A DNA stretch of 64,000 nucleotides. Source: CAYLPJ01 sp964385465. Lineage in GTDB: Bacteria; Planctomycetota; Phycisphaerae; SM23-33. Positions 49,323-58,297 of the stretch are shown here, piece by piece (position 1 is the stretch's first letter; each line of letters begins with the position of its first letter). The stretch is taken from NCBI GenBank assembly GCA_964385465.1, contig CAYLPJ010000016.1, forward strand, positions 43,775 through 107,774, written 5' to 3'. A model generated the notes under the pieces. It did not search any database and was not told the DNA's origin. It saw only the letters and a list, made by a program, of their open reading frames with translations. The position numbers and the translations under genes were made by a program.

Positions 49323-52300
49323 ATGAGTCGCAGTGTTCGCTTCTGTCCGGGCCTTATGCTGATCGCCTTCGCCGCGGCGCAGACGCTGTCGGCCGACCGG
49401 CTGCCAGACCGGTGGCGAGTCCGCGGACCGGGCGCGGCGCGGGCTGCCTTCGATCCGAATTCCGGGCGCATCGAGCTGGCCGGGGCGGACGGGACGTTCC
49501 TCTCTCGCCCGGCCGGGCCGGAGTGCACGCTGACGCTGCGGGTCCTCGGCGTGGAGGGTGCGGGCAGACCGCGGGCGTGCCTGCTGCTCGTCGAGGGGTC
49601 GGGGGAGCGGGCGATGGCCCGGGCGGTTCGCCTGGCGGTCGGCGGCGGGGAGGGCAAGGCGGCCGGCCGGCGCCCCGTGTGGCTGCGGCTTGTCCGCATG
49701 GGGCCCGGCGTGGGCATGTACCGCTCGCAGGACGGGCGGCGGTGGCGGCACCGCGACGCCGGGCGGACGCTGGACGGCAAGGCGCCTGTCCGGGTGGGCC
49801 TGGCGCTGACCGGCGGCGACCGCGTCGAGGCGGCGATCGACCGCCTCGCCTACCGCCCGGCCGCGGAGATGCCCTATCGCACGTCGTGGGTGGGCAACTC
49901 CCTGCCCGGGCCGATCACCAGCACCGTCAGCTTCAACATGACCGGCCTGTTCGTCGGGGGGGATGGCACCTGCTGGACGACGAGCTTCTTCGAGGAGCAG
50001 GGGCACTGCATCGCGGCCTATCGCGACGGGCGACAGGTCGCCCCCGGCCGAAAGACGCCCCCGGCCGGGATCGCCCTGGCCGTCAACGCCCGCCACGCGT
50101 TCACCTCGCACAAGACGGGGTTTCAGCGCCTGGACCCGGACCTTGTCGGCGGCCGGCGGTTCGTGGAAGTGGCGCCGGGCGTCAAGGGCCACACGGCCGT
50201 CCGGGGCCTGGCGGCGTCCGCGTCGGAGGTCTTCGTCGCCAACCGCCCGGGCGACCGCATCGAGGTCTACGGCGCCGAGTCGCTCGAGCGGCGGCGGCAG
50301 TGGGCGTTCCCCCGGCCCGGGCCGATGTGCCTGGACGACGAGGGCAGGCTGTGGGCGGTCTCCGAGGGCTTCGACGAGAGTCCCTACGAGTGCGTCGACG
50401 GGCCCTACCCGCACGAGGCCCGCATCTGCCGCCTCGACGCCGCGTCGGGCAAGGTGCTCCAGGCGGTGACGGGGCCGAAGATCCCCACGGGCATCGCCGT
50501 CGACCGCCGCGGGCCCGGCGGCGCCCGGCGGCTGCTGGTGGCCGACAACGGCCCCGACCAGCAGGTGAAGGTCTACGACGTCTCGGGGGAGGCGAAGCTG
50601 CTGGGGGCACTCGGCAGGGAGGGCGGGATCTACGCGGGCACGCCCGGCCGCGTCGCCGACGACAAGCTCAACGGCCTCTCCGGCGTGGGCGTCGACCGCG
50701 CCGGACGGATCTACGTCAGCTCCACCGGCTGGCCCTTCACGTACATCGACCCCGGCACGATGGCCAACCAGGTCACGCTGCGGTGCTTCCCTGCCCAAGC
50801 GCTCGGGCAGGCGTCTCCCAAGGCGGCGTGGAAGCTGGAGAGCCTTGCCTACATCTTCGATGGAGCGACGCTCGACCCCCGCGACGAGACAATGCTCTAC
50901 GCCGGGGCCGACCAGGTCTTTCGCATGGACTGGTCGCGCGACCGCGGGCGCGAGGGGGAGTACGTTGCCTTCACCGCGAACCGGCGGGCCTTCCCGCGGG
51001 AGTACCTCGGCCGCCGCGGGCGGTGCTCGCCGCTGGTGCGATGGATCGGCGGGAGGAAGTTCCTGGCGCTGCGCGACGGCTCGCGCCTGCTGGTCTACCG
51101 GTTCGACCCGGAGGCCCGGGGCGCCTCGGCCGTGCCGTGCGCGGCCATCTGCCCCATCGCCGACCGCGACCCGCCGCAGTGGCCCGCCGGCGCCCCGGCG
51201 GGCACATCCCGGCCGTGGGTCTGGACGGACGGGCGCGGCGGGGCCCCGCGGGACGGCAAGGCCCGGGAGCAGGAGTACGCCTCCCACGAGAAGGTGCGTC
51301 AGCCGGGGGGCGTTCGTTGGGACATCGACGCCAACGGGGACGTCTGGCAGACGGGCTGGCGGACGAACCACCTCGTGCGGTTCGCGGCGGCGGGGCTGGC
51401 CGACGGCGTGCCCGAGTGGACGCGGCGGGAGGTGATCCCCGGCCCCGAACCGTTCACCAGCATCCAGTGGAGCCGCTACGACGCCGCGCGGGACGTGATG
51501 GTGCTGGCCGGGGCGACCCGGCGGCACCCCGGCACGCGGGACATCCGCCGGCAGACGACGTACGTCGCGCGGTACCGGGACTGGAGCAAGGGCAACCGGA
51601 AGGCCGGGATCGAGCTCGCCCTCTGCCCCCGCCCGGGGGACTACCACCTCGACGGCGCGATGGGCCTGGACGTGGTGGGCGACTTCCTCTACGTCGCGGC
51701 CCGGCCCGGCAACGTGGCGGTGTACGACCTGCGCCGCGGCAACCGGGTGATCGAGTTCTGCCCGGGGCCGGAGGTCAACGGCAGCGGCGGCTACTTCGAC
51801 CGCTCCGAGAGCGCCGTCCAGGCCTTCCGGCTGGCCAGCGGCGAGTACGTCGCCCTCTGCCAGGAGAACGCCTACTGCAAGGTGCTGATCTACCGCTGGC
51901 GTCCGGCCGTGCGCCCGGCCGCTCCCCCGGACGTCGCCCCCGAGGTCTGGGGGCAGCTCGGCTCGGGGCGGGTGGCGCTTCGCTGGCGGACGCCGCGCTG
52001 CGGGATCATCGAGGGCTACGACGTCCATCGCGCCGACGCCCCCGGCGGGCCGTACGCCAAGCTCAACGACACCCCCCTGCCGGTGCCCCACTACGTGGAC
52101 GCCCGGGCGGGAAACGGCACGACGCGGCATTACCGGGTGGCCGTCGTCAACGCCGCCGGGCGGGGGCCGCTCTCCCAGCCGGTGGCCCTGACGCCCCGGC
52201 AGGCGCGGGCCGAGTTCGTCGGGATCGACGCCGAAACGCAGGGCGACTGGAAGGGCCGCTACGGCCGCGACGGCTTCTACGTCGTCGGCGACTGGGACAG

Positions 52301-52766
52301 CCCCGGCAACCCGTCCATGCCGCCGTACCTCCGCGTGGACGGCGCCGCCTTCCGCGCGAAGGCCGGGCACAAGCCTCGCCCCGTCACCGGGCAGCGGTTC
52401 CTGCTGAAGGCGGCGCCCGGCTCGACCGGCCGAGCCTCCTTCCCGCCCGGCAGCGGCTACAGCGCCAAGGAGCAGGCGTACACGCTGGAGTTCACCGACG
52501 GCCGGGCCCACCGCCTGACGCTCTACGCGGCCGGGCACGGCAACGGGTTCGCGACGCGCATCGAACTGCGGGACGCCTCGACCGGGCGGCTGCTGGATGC
52601 GCGGGAGATCGCCGCCCGCGGCGACCGCCAGGGGCGGTACGTCACCTGGGACGTCGCGGGGGGCGTCGAGCTGCGGTTCGACAAGCTGCCCGAGGGGTTC
52701 GGCAATTTCCTGGCGGGGTTCTTCTTCGACCCGGTCCCCGGGACGCCGTCCGGCGGGGAGCGATGA
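49323..52766 (+). CDS. Large secreted beta-propeller protein with fibronectin-III-like domain
   Basis: 1,147 residues with a signal peptide (CPGLMLIAFAAAQTLSA) and a GGAG seven bases before the ATG. Residues ~30-190 form a sandwich resembling DUF1349/LamG (MYRSQDGRRWRHRDAGRTL). Residues ~195-860 contain NHL/TolB-like propeller strands (GLAASASEVFVANRPGDRIE, PTGIAVDRRG, NGLSGVGVDRAGRIYVSSTG, LDVVGDFLYVAARPGNVAVY). Residues ~875-955 are fibronectin III-like (GRVALRWRTPRCGIIEGYDV). The last ~190 residues start DAETQGDWKGRYGRDGFYVV, a strand block that recurs at the C-terminus of planctomycete secreted proteins. No catalytic centre is recognisable. Its stop overlaps the start of the next gene (ATGA), so the two are co-translated. 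A scaffold or glycan-binding role is a guess. Confidence 0.85.
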   Translation: MSRSVRFCPGLMLIAFAAAQTLSADRLPDRWRVRGPGAARAAFDPNSGRIELAGADGTFLSRPAGPECTLTLRVLGVEGAGRPRACLLLVEGSGERAMARAVRLAVGGGEGKAAGRRPVWLRLVRMGPGVGMYRSQDGRRWRHRDAGRTLDGKAPVRVGLALTGGDRVEAAIDRLAYRPAAEMPYRTSWVGNSLPGPITSTVSFNMTGLFVGGDGTCWTTSFFEEQGHCIAAYRDGRQVAPGRKTPPAGIALAVNARHAFTSHKTGFQRLDPDLVGGRRFVEVAPGVKGHTAVRGLAASASEVFVANRPGDRIEVYGAESLERRRQWAFPRPGPMCLDDEGRLWAVSEGFDESPYECVDGPYPHEARICRLDAASGKVLQAVTGPKIPTGIAVDRRGPGGARRLLVADNGPDQQVKVYDVSGEAKLLGALGREGGIYAGTPGRVADDKLNGLSGVGVDRAGRIYVSSTGWPFTYIDPGTMANQVTLRCFPAQALGQASPKAAWKLESLAYIFDGATLDPRDETMLYAGADQVFRMDWSRDRGREGEYVAFTANRRAFPREYLGRRGRCSPLVRWIGGRKFLALRDGSRLLVYRFDPEARGASAVPCAAICPIADRDPPQWPAGAPAGTSRPWVWTDGRGGAPRDGKAREQEYASHEKVRQPGGVRWDIDANGDVWQTGWRTNHLVRFAAAGLADGVPEWTRREVIPGPEPFTSIQWSRYDAARDVMVLAGATRRHPGTRDIRRQTTYVARYRDWSKGNRKAGIELALCPRPGDYHLDGAMGLDVVGDFLYVAARPGNVAVYDLRRGNRVIEFCPGPEVNGSGGYFDRSESAVQAFRLASGEYVALCQENAYCKVLIYRWRPAVRPAAPPDVAPEVWGQLGSGRVALRWRTPRCGIIEGYDVHRADAPGGPYAKLNDTPLPVPHYVDARAGNGTTRHYRVAVVNAAGRGPLSQPVALTPRQARAEFVGIDAETQGDWKGRYGRDGFYVVGDWDSPGNPSMPPYLRVDGAAFRAKAGHKPRPVTGQRFLLKAAPGSTGRASFPPGSGYSAKEQAYTLEFTDGRAHRLTLYAAGHGNGFATRIELRDASTGRLLDAREIAARGDRQGRYVTWDVAGGVELRFDKLPEGFGNFLAGFFFDPVPGTPSGGER

Positions 52767-54760
52767 CCGTGCCCGCCGCCCCCCCGCCGCACGACCCCCG
52801 GGCCGCCCGGCTGGACTACCTTCGCTTCCTGGCCGACGAGGCGCGGGACCGCCCGTTCTTCCGCAGGCACCTCGCGGAGATCGGCAGGGAGCACCCCGGC
52901 GTGTGCTTCGACTACCTCGAGCTGCCCCGCTTCGAGCTGGCCCGTCGCGGCGTCGCCGCGCCGGCGCCGGACATGCGCCACGTCGAGAAGACCGTCGCGG
53001 TATGCACCCCGCCGATCTGCCCGGGCAAGAACTGGCGCCTGCCGGCCCTGCTCTGGCTGCTGCTGAAGTACCGCCGGTCACGCCACCTCGGCGCGGAACT
53101 GCTGGAACGCATCCGCCGGGCGGTCCTCGCCGCGAAGTACTGGATGGACGAACCGGGCGAGGACCAGGAGTGCTACTTCACCGAGAACCACCAGGTCCTC
53201 TTCCACGTCTGCGAGTACCTCGCCGGCCAGACGTTCCCCGACGCCACGTTCTCCAACAACGGCCGCGACGGCCGGTGGCACCGCCGCCACGCCCGCGAGC
53301 ACCTCGACCGCTGGCTGGACTGGCGCGGGCGGTTCGGCTTCAGCGAGTGGAAGGCGATCGGCTACTACGACGCGGACCTCTACGCCCTGCTGACGCTCCA
53401 CGAGTTCGCCGACGACGAGGCCCTGCGGACGCGGGCGGCCGCGCTGTGCGACCTGATCCTCTTCGAGGTGGCCATGCACTCCCACGAGGGCGACTTCGGC
53501 TGCACCCACGGGCGGGCGGCTCCCTACGCGGTCGTGCGAGGCCACGTGGGCAAACTCGCCGTCGTGGGCAGCGTTCTGTGGGGCGTCGGGCGGCAGGACT
53601 GCGAGTTCTCGATGGCGGCGGTGCTGCTGTGCTGCGGCAGCTACCGGCTGCCCGAGGCGGTCCGGGCCGTCGCGCTGGACCGCCGGGCGGAGCTGGAGGT
53701 CCGCGAGCGCAACAGCCTGAACGTCGAGGACGCCGCCGCCCACGGCGTGGACCCGGCCCGCCCGGAGAACGCCATGTTCTTCTGGGGGAACCAGACGTAC
53801 GACCATCGCGAGGTCATCGACGTCTCGCGGGAAGTCTGCCCCTTCCCGACGTACTTCATGGCCGAGCGAATCGACGCGTGGTCCGAGCACTACCGCCTCG
53901 GCGAGGCCGCCGGGCAGCCGATCGACCCCGACCCCGACTACACCGCGCTGACCGAGGCGAACGTCTACACGTACCGCACCCCTCACTACATGCTCAGTTG
54001 CGCCCAGGACTACCGCCGGGGCAGGCCCGGCATGAGCCAGCACATCTGGCAGGCCACCCTCGGCGGCGGGGCCATCGTCTTCACCACCCACCCGGGCACC
54101 CTCGCCCTGGACGGACGCCCGAGCTACTGGCACGGCAACGGCTTCCTGCCCAAGGCCGTCGCCTGCCGCAACGTCCTGGTCTGCATCTACCGCACGCCGC
54201 CGGACCGGACGCACCTGCTCTGCACCCACGCGTACTTCCCGCGGCACCTCTTCGACGAGGTCGCCGACGCCGGCCCGTGGGTCTTCGGCCGCAAGGGCGA
54301 GGGCTACGTCGCCCTGTTCTCGCTTCGCCCGGCGCGGTGGAAGCCGCCCGACCCGGAGATGGTCGCGAGGATGCTCCGCCCCCACGAGGGCCACGCCGGC
54401 GCCGCCGATACGCCCTGCGACCGCTTCGCCGGGGGGCACAGCAACGTCTGGATCTGCGAGCTCGGCCACGCCGCCACGCACGGATCGTTCCGGGACTTCC
54501 GCGAGGCCATCGAGGCCGCGCGGGTCCAAGGCGACCACCACGCCGTCGCCTACGAATCCCCGAGTCTCGGGACCGTCGCCACGGGCTGGGACCGGCCGCT
54601 GACGGTCGGCGGCAGGGCGGTCCGCACGCGAGGCTACCAGCGGTTCGAGACCCCCTACTGCCGGTCGGCCTTCGGCGCCGGCGCCTACGAGATCGCCTGC
54701 GACGGCCGGCGCGTCCGGCTGGACCTCGCCGCGGGGGCCCGGCTCGTCACGGGGCGTTGA
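52763..54760 (+). CDS. Predicted alpha/alpha-toroid protein of unknown function
   Basis: 665 residues. The ATG at 52763 overlaps the TGA of the upstream gene by four bases and has GGGGAG just before it, so translation is coupled. No signal peptide is visible. Residues ~60-330 are helical with repeated aromatic and acidic patterns (RRAVLAAKYWMDEPGEDQEC, YFTENHQVLFHVCEYLAG, FGFSEWKAIGYYDADLYALL, THGRAAPYAVVRGHVGKLAV), as in (alpha/alpha)6 toroids of heparinase-type lyases and GH-like barrels. Residues ~390-660 are beta-rich (YTYRTPHYMLSCAQDY, AIVFTTHPGTLALDG). The Tyr/His/Glu-rich face suggests a polysaccharide lyase or hydrolase, but I could not match a family. Its 3' end overlaps the convergent TrmO-like gene by 14 bp. 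Confidence 0.8.
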   Translation: MTVPAAPPPHDPRAARLDYLRFLADEARDRPFFRRHLAEIGREHPGVCFDYLELPRFELARRGVAAPAPDMRHVEKTVAVCTPPICPGKNWRLPALLWLLLKYRRSRHLGAELLERIRRAVLAAKYWMDEPGEDQECYFTENHQVLFHVCEYLAGQTFPDATFSNNGRDGRWHRRHAREHLDRWLDWRGRFGFSEWKAIGYYDADLYALLTLHEFADDEALRTRAAALCDLILFEVAMHSHEGDFGCTHGRAAPYAVVRGHVGKLAVVGSVLWGVGRQDCEFSMAAVLLCCGSYRLPEAVRAVALDRRAELEVRERNSLNVEDAAAHGVDPARPENAMFFWGNQTYDHREVIDVSREVCPFPTYFMAERIDAWSEHYRLGEAAGQPIDPDPDYTALTEANVYTYRTPHYMLSCAQDYRRGRPGMSQHIWQATLGGGAIVFTTHPGTLALDGRPSYWHGNGFLPKAVACRNVLVCIYRTPPDRTHLLCTHAYFPRHLFDEVADAGPWVFGRKGEGYVALFSLRPARWKPPDPEMVARMLRPHEGHAGAADTPCDRFAGGHSNVWICELGHAATHGSFRDFREAIEAARVQGDHHAVAYESPSLGTVATGWDRPLTVGGRAVRTRGYQRFETPYCRSAFGAGAYEIACDGRRVRLDLAAGARLVTGR

Positions 54761-55415
54761 GGCCCCGCGGCGGCGGGTCGGTCGGCGCGTCCGGCTTGGC
54801 GGCGGGCTTCCGGACGGCGTCGGGGAAGCTGTCGATCCGGCCGACGTAGGGCTTGATGTCCACGACGGGCGTGTTGTCGAACGCGTCGACGCCCTCGACG
54901 TGGAGGAACCGGCCCTCGCGGCCGACGAGGCGGACGGCGGTCAGCCCGATCGGGTTCGGCCGGTTCGGGCTGCGGGTGGCGAAGAGCCCGCGGGACCGCT
55001 TCGAGCCGGGCGGGCGAACGTCGGGCGTCCACTTGCCGCTGCGGTCGAAGACGAAGAGCACGTAGACGTGCGTGAAGGACTCCAGCCCCTCGACGCACCG
55101 CTCGTACTCGGGGAAGACCTCGATGGTGGCCTTGATCTCGGGGGCCATCCGCCCCTGCCGCGGCGCGCCGCTCTCGGGGGTCAGCGGCGAATGGAACACG
55201 CCGATCGGGTGCATGGGGAAGGTCTTCTGTGACATCGCCTCGATCTCCGCGGCCGAGCACCGCCGCGCGATCCGCGCGGCGTTGCGCTCGACGATCGGTC
55301 GGAAACGCCCCTTCGAGGGCTGCGGCGGCCCGGCGGCAACGTGGACCGCGCAGGCCACCGCCCCGGCCGCCACGGCCGGGATCAACCACTTCACAACAAC
55401 CGGCGGGATGGACAT
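54747..55415 (-). CDS. TrmO/TsaA-like domain protein with an N-terminal membrane or signal segment
   Basis: 222 residues from the ATG at 55415 (GGGAGG seven bases upstream). Residues ~7-28 (VVVKWLIPAVAAGAVACAVH) are a hydrophobic segment. The rest (~67-190) is the SAM-dependent TsaA/TrmO (YaeB) domain: HPIGVFHSPLTPESGAPRQG, IEVFPEYERCVEGLESFTHV, FATRSPNRPNPIGL (145-158) and VDAFDNTPVVDIKPY. In bacteria TrmO N6-methylates the threonylcarbamoyl group of tRNA t6A37 and is cytosolic, so a leader segment is odd. The domain may be anchored on the inner face of the membrane, or it may have been recruited for another substrate. It lies 62 bp downstream of a second exported methyltransferase gene. Confidence 0.87.
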   Translation of the reverse strand: MSIPPVVVKWLIPAVAAGAVACAVHVAAGPPQPSKGRFRPIVERNAARIARRCSAAEIEAMSQKTFPMHPIGVFHSPLTPESGAPRQGRMAPEIKATIEVFPEYERCVEGLESFTHVYVLFVFDRSGKWTPDVRPPGSKRSRGLFATRSPNRPNPIGLTAVRLVGREGRFLHVEGVDAFDNTPVVDIKPYVGRIDSFPDAVRKPAAKPDAPTDPPPRGLNAP

Positions 55416-55477
55416 GATCGCGCCTCCCGGCCCGGGCGCGCCGCCGCCCGGGGCGGGCGTCGGCGCGTCGGCGGGCC

Positions 55478-56122
55478 TCATTTCTTCGGCGCCGGCTTGC
55501 GGAGCCGCAGGAAGACTTGGTGCTTGAGGTAGAAGAACTCCGCATCGAGTGCCATGCCGGCATCGGTCCCGAGGCGGACAAGGTCCGCGCGGGGGATGCG
55601 GCGGTTCTTGTCGTGCTGGATCTTCGCGTCGACGCGCCAGTCGAGGATGTAGAGGTACCCGCCGGGCCTGAGGGCGCGGCAGATGTCCTTCGTCAGCGGG
55701 CCCCGCAGCTTCTCGGGCACGTGGTGGAGAACCAGGCAGATCACCGCCGCGTCGAGGCTGTTGGAGTCCAGCTTCGTGTCCGTCGCCTCGGAGATGACCA
55801 CCTCGATGTTCTTGATCTTCTCGGCCTTGACGCGGTCGGCGACGGCGCGGATCGCCCGCTCGCTGATCTCCGTCGCGTAGACCCGGCCCTTCTCGCCCAC
55901 CGCCCTGGCCAGGCGGTAGGTGAAAAAGCCCCGCCCGGCGCCGATGTCCGCCACCTTCGCGCCGGGGCGGAGGTTCAGGTCCTCGACCACCCTCTCGGGC
56001 TGCTGCCACTGCTGGCGGCTCTCCCGGGCGACCGCCGGCGAGGCCGCCAACGCCCAGGCCGCGCCGACGACCGCCAGGGCCGCCCACGCCCGCCGCCGGG
56101 CCTTCGTACTCGGGTTCGTCAT
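55478..56122 (-). CDS. Class I SAM-dependent methyltransferase with signal peptide
   Basis: 214 residues from the ATG at 56122, with AAAGGAC upstream. The frame runs far upstream without a stop but loses protein character there. Residues ~8-32 (ARRRAWAALAVVGAAWALAA, then SPAVA) form a clear signal peptide. Then comes a class I methyltransferase: motif I V-A-D-I-G-A-G-R-G-F-F-T at ~57-68, VYATEISERAI with the acidic ligand for the SAM ribose, SLDAAVICLVLHHV (motif IV) and ALRPGGYLYILDWRVDA. This form, a methyltransferase carrying a leader, recurs in planctomycete genomes. The substrate is unknown. It is co-directional with the TrmO-like gene and separated from the beta-helix gene by a nested hairpin. 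Confidence 0.9.
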   Translation of the reverse strand: MTNPSTKARRRAWAALAVVGAAWALAASPAVARESRQQWQQPERVVEDLNLRPGAKVADIGAGRGFFTYRLARAVGEKGRVYATEISERAIRAVADRVKAEKIKNIEVVISEATDTKLDSNSLDAAVICLVLHHVPEKLRGPLTKDICRALRPGGYLYILDWRVDAKIQHDKNRRIPRADLVRLGTDAGMALDAEFFYLKHQVFLRLRKPAPKK

Positions 56123-56144
56123 GCTGCACCGTCCTTTCCTATGG

Positions 56145-56178
56145 GGCCGGGCGCCCGACGGGCGCGCCCGTCCCGGCC
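56145..56178 (-). terminator. Nested palindromic hairpin between beta-helix and methyltransferase genes
   Basis: An exact 16-bp palindrome, GACGGGCGCGCCCGTC (56157-56172), is enclosed by GGCCGG (56145-56150) and CCGGCC (56173-56178). It lies 46 bp past the stop of the beta-helix gene and just before the RBS of the methyltransferase gene. It is a plausible terminator-like or attenuating structure, without a T-run. A protein-binding palindrome is the alternative. Confidence 0.45.
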
Positions 56179-56223
56179 TGCCGCGTCCGCCCGGGCACCG
56201 CGCGATGCCCGCCCGCGGCGCCC

Positions 56224-58245
56224 CTACTTGCTGCAACTGAACCGCGGCTCGAACGGGCCGCACAGGACCGGCGGGAGCTTCTCCGGCGGGAGGTGCTTCA
56301 TCGCGAAGCCCTCGCGGAAGTACCGGTTGATCGCGCCGGCGGTGAACGCCGCCCGCCAGGCGCCGCGGCGCATCGTGCGGGCCTCGGCGAAGAACCGCGC
56401 GTAGAGCGCCTCGTCGTCGCCCTTGTACCCCAGCGTCCGCATGTAGCTCTCGATGCTGCGCCCGGCGTCGGGGTAGGAGACCTTCTCGAACCGCGCGCCG
56501 GCCTCGCCGGTCGCCTCCACCCATTCCTTGAAGCTCAGCTCCCGAGGCCGGCGCCCCCGGCCCAGGCGGAACGGCTTGCCCTCGGCGACGGAGAACCACG
56601 TGTTGCCCCGGAAGGCGATCCCGTCGAGGCTCTCCACGGCCGCCAGCGTGCCCGGATGGACCTGGCACTGGAACTGGTTGTCGTAGACGCGGACGTTCTC
56701 GAAGCCGCCCTCGCCGTTGTCCTCGAGCTTCAGCGCCGCCTGCCCCCCCCGCATCCGGATGCCGTGGACGACGTTGCGGAAGATCCGCACGTTCCGCGTC
56801 CGCCCCCGCAGGCTGCCTCGACCCTTGTCGACCGGCTTGCCGGTCTTGCGGTCCCGAAGCCGCTTGGCGGCCCGCAACTGGATGCCGTACGCGTTGCCGA
56901 TCTCCGGGTGGCGCTGGCGGATCAGCAGGTTGTTGGCGATGTTCCCCCCGTCCCAGTCCGCCAGAGGGAAATACCACGCCAGGTGCCGGTTCGTCGGCCG
57001 CGACCGCCCGATGTCCGTCAGCACGTTGTTGACGAGGTTGACGTTCACGTTGCGGTACGGCCCCGGGTAGTTGCCGCTGATCCCCGGGCCCAACTCGCCG
57101 TCGACGTACAGGTTGTCCTCGACCAGCAGGTTGCCGATCGAGCGGAGCACGTCGCCGCGGAACTTGTTGCCGATCGACGCCGACCGCAGCCACAGATTCC
57201 GCACCAGCGCCGTGTTCCAGCACTTCGAGTAGTACAGGTTGTGGCTCAGCGGGATCGCCCAGCCGATCTTCGGCTCCCGGCCGCGCTGGTTGTACCACCC
57301 GCAGTGATCGACGATGTTCTCCTCCAGCCGAAGGCTCCCGCGGGAGTTCCAGAAGCCCATCGTGTGGCCGCGGAGGGGGTAGTGATCCACCACCACGTTG
57401 CGGCGGACGACGAAGTTCTTCATGTCCGCCCCGCCGAAGTTCGTCCCCGACAGCGGGCAGAAGCGCAGGAAGCAGTCCTCGACCAGCACGTTCTCGATCG
57501 GCTTGCCCCGGTGGCTCGCGTTGCCCCACGCGATGCCCGACCTGTGCCCGGCGCGGAGCGACTTGAGGTATTCGCGCCCCTTCGGCCCGTGCAGCCGGTC
57601 CAGGTCCACCGCCCAGTCACGGTGGTTCGGGTCCTTCCAACTGTTGTACAGCTCCAGCGAGACGATCGCCACGTGCTGCGTGCCGTGGTGCGGGCTGCCC
57701 AGGCGGAAGCCCGCCCCCTTGCCCACGATCCGGGGCCGCGGCGACGACACCGGGCCGTACGCGCCGATCAGCCGCGGCTCCGCCGCCGACTTGCCGGGTG
57801 GCACGGCCTGCCGCGTGATCGGCCCCCGCCAAGAGTCCCCGCGCTTCATCAGGACCCAGTCCGGCATGCCCGGGCGCTGTCGGGCCAGCGCCGTGTTGAT
57901 GTCCCCGAACGGCTTGATCCGGCCGCCCGGGCGGAACGGGTCCTTGCCCACCGCCGGGTCCCCGGGCTCGTACACGACGGCCGTCGCGTCGTCCCCGTCC
58001 GCCGCCACGTACAGGATGCGCACGTCCGGCGTCGCGCGGAAGACCGACCAGCCGTCGTCGTCCACCGGGCGGAAGTTCTCGGGCCAGTCCACGTCGCCGA
58101 CCTCGACGGGCGAGACCTTCCCCTCGACGGGGACCTTCACCCCGTGGCGAACGTGATACGCCTGCCCGCCCCACAGGGCGGACGCGCCCGGGGAGACCAG
58201 GAGGACGCCAACGAGAAGGATACGGCTGCATGTCGGTTTCGTCAT
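56224..58245 (-). CDS. Secreted right-handed parallel beta-helix protein (polysaccharide-lyase-like)
   Basis: 673 residues from the ATG at 58245, with GGGAG upstream and a signal peptide (RILLVGVLLVSPGASALWGG). Residues ~190-560 show the regular short-strand pattern of a right-handed parallel beta-helix: VSLELYNS, IENVLVEDCFLRF, MKNFVVRRNVVVDH, LRLEENIVDHCG, LLVEDNLYVDG, VNVNLVNNVLTD, GNIANNLLIR, VRIFRNVVHGIRM and FENVRVYDNQFQC. Beta-helix folds host polysaccharide lyases (such as PL6-type) and hydrolases such as GH28. No complete catalytic motif was recognised, but several Asn/Asp/Arg-rich turns exist. The gene follows the GH43-like gene by 52 bp, and the two are probably one operon. A carbohydrate-active role is inferred from fold and neighbours. 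Confidence 0.85.
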   Translation of the reverse strand: MTKPTCSRILLVGVLLVSPGASALWGGQAYHVRHGVKVPVEGKVSPVEVGDVDWPENFRPVDDDGWSVFRATPDVRILYVAADGDDATAVVYEPGDPAVGKDPFRPGGRIKPFGDINTALARQRPGMPDWVLMKRGDSWRGPITRQAVPPGKSAAEPRLIGAYGPVSSPRPRIVGKGAGFRLGSPHHGTQHVAIVSLELYNSWKDPNHRDWAVDLDRLHGPKGREYLKSLRAGHRSGIAWGNASHRGKPIENVLVEDCFLRFCPLSGTNFGGADMKNFVVRRNVVVDHYPLRGHTMGFWNSRGSLRLEENIVDHCGWYNQRGREPKIGWAIPLSHNLYYSKCWNTALVRNLWLRSASIGNKFRGDVLRSIGNLLVEDNLYVDGELGPGISGNYPGPYRNVNVNLVNNVLTDIGRSRPTNRHLAWYFPLADWDGGNIANNLLIRQRHPEIGNAYGIQLRAAKRLRDRKTGKPVDKGRGSLRGRTRNVRIFRNVVHGIRMRGGQAALKLEDNGEGGFENVRVYDNQFQCQVHPGTLAAVESLDGIAFRGNTWFSVAEGKPFRLGRGRRPRELSFKEWVEATGEAGARFEKVSYPDAGRSIESYMRTLGYKGDDEALYARFFAEARTMRRGAWRAAFTAGAINRYFREGFAMKHLPPEKLPPVLCGPFEPRFSCSK

Positions 58246-58297
58246 GGTATAAGGCTCCCGGGGTTCGGCATTCGTCGAGGCCGCATGGACAGGTCGT

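Noticed and set aside
49068..53081. Long minus-strand frame opposite the sulfatase 2/propeller region
   Set aside because: Low-complexity Arg/Pro/Gly/Ala translation, no RBS, no recognisable motif, and opposite well-supported genes.
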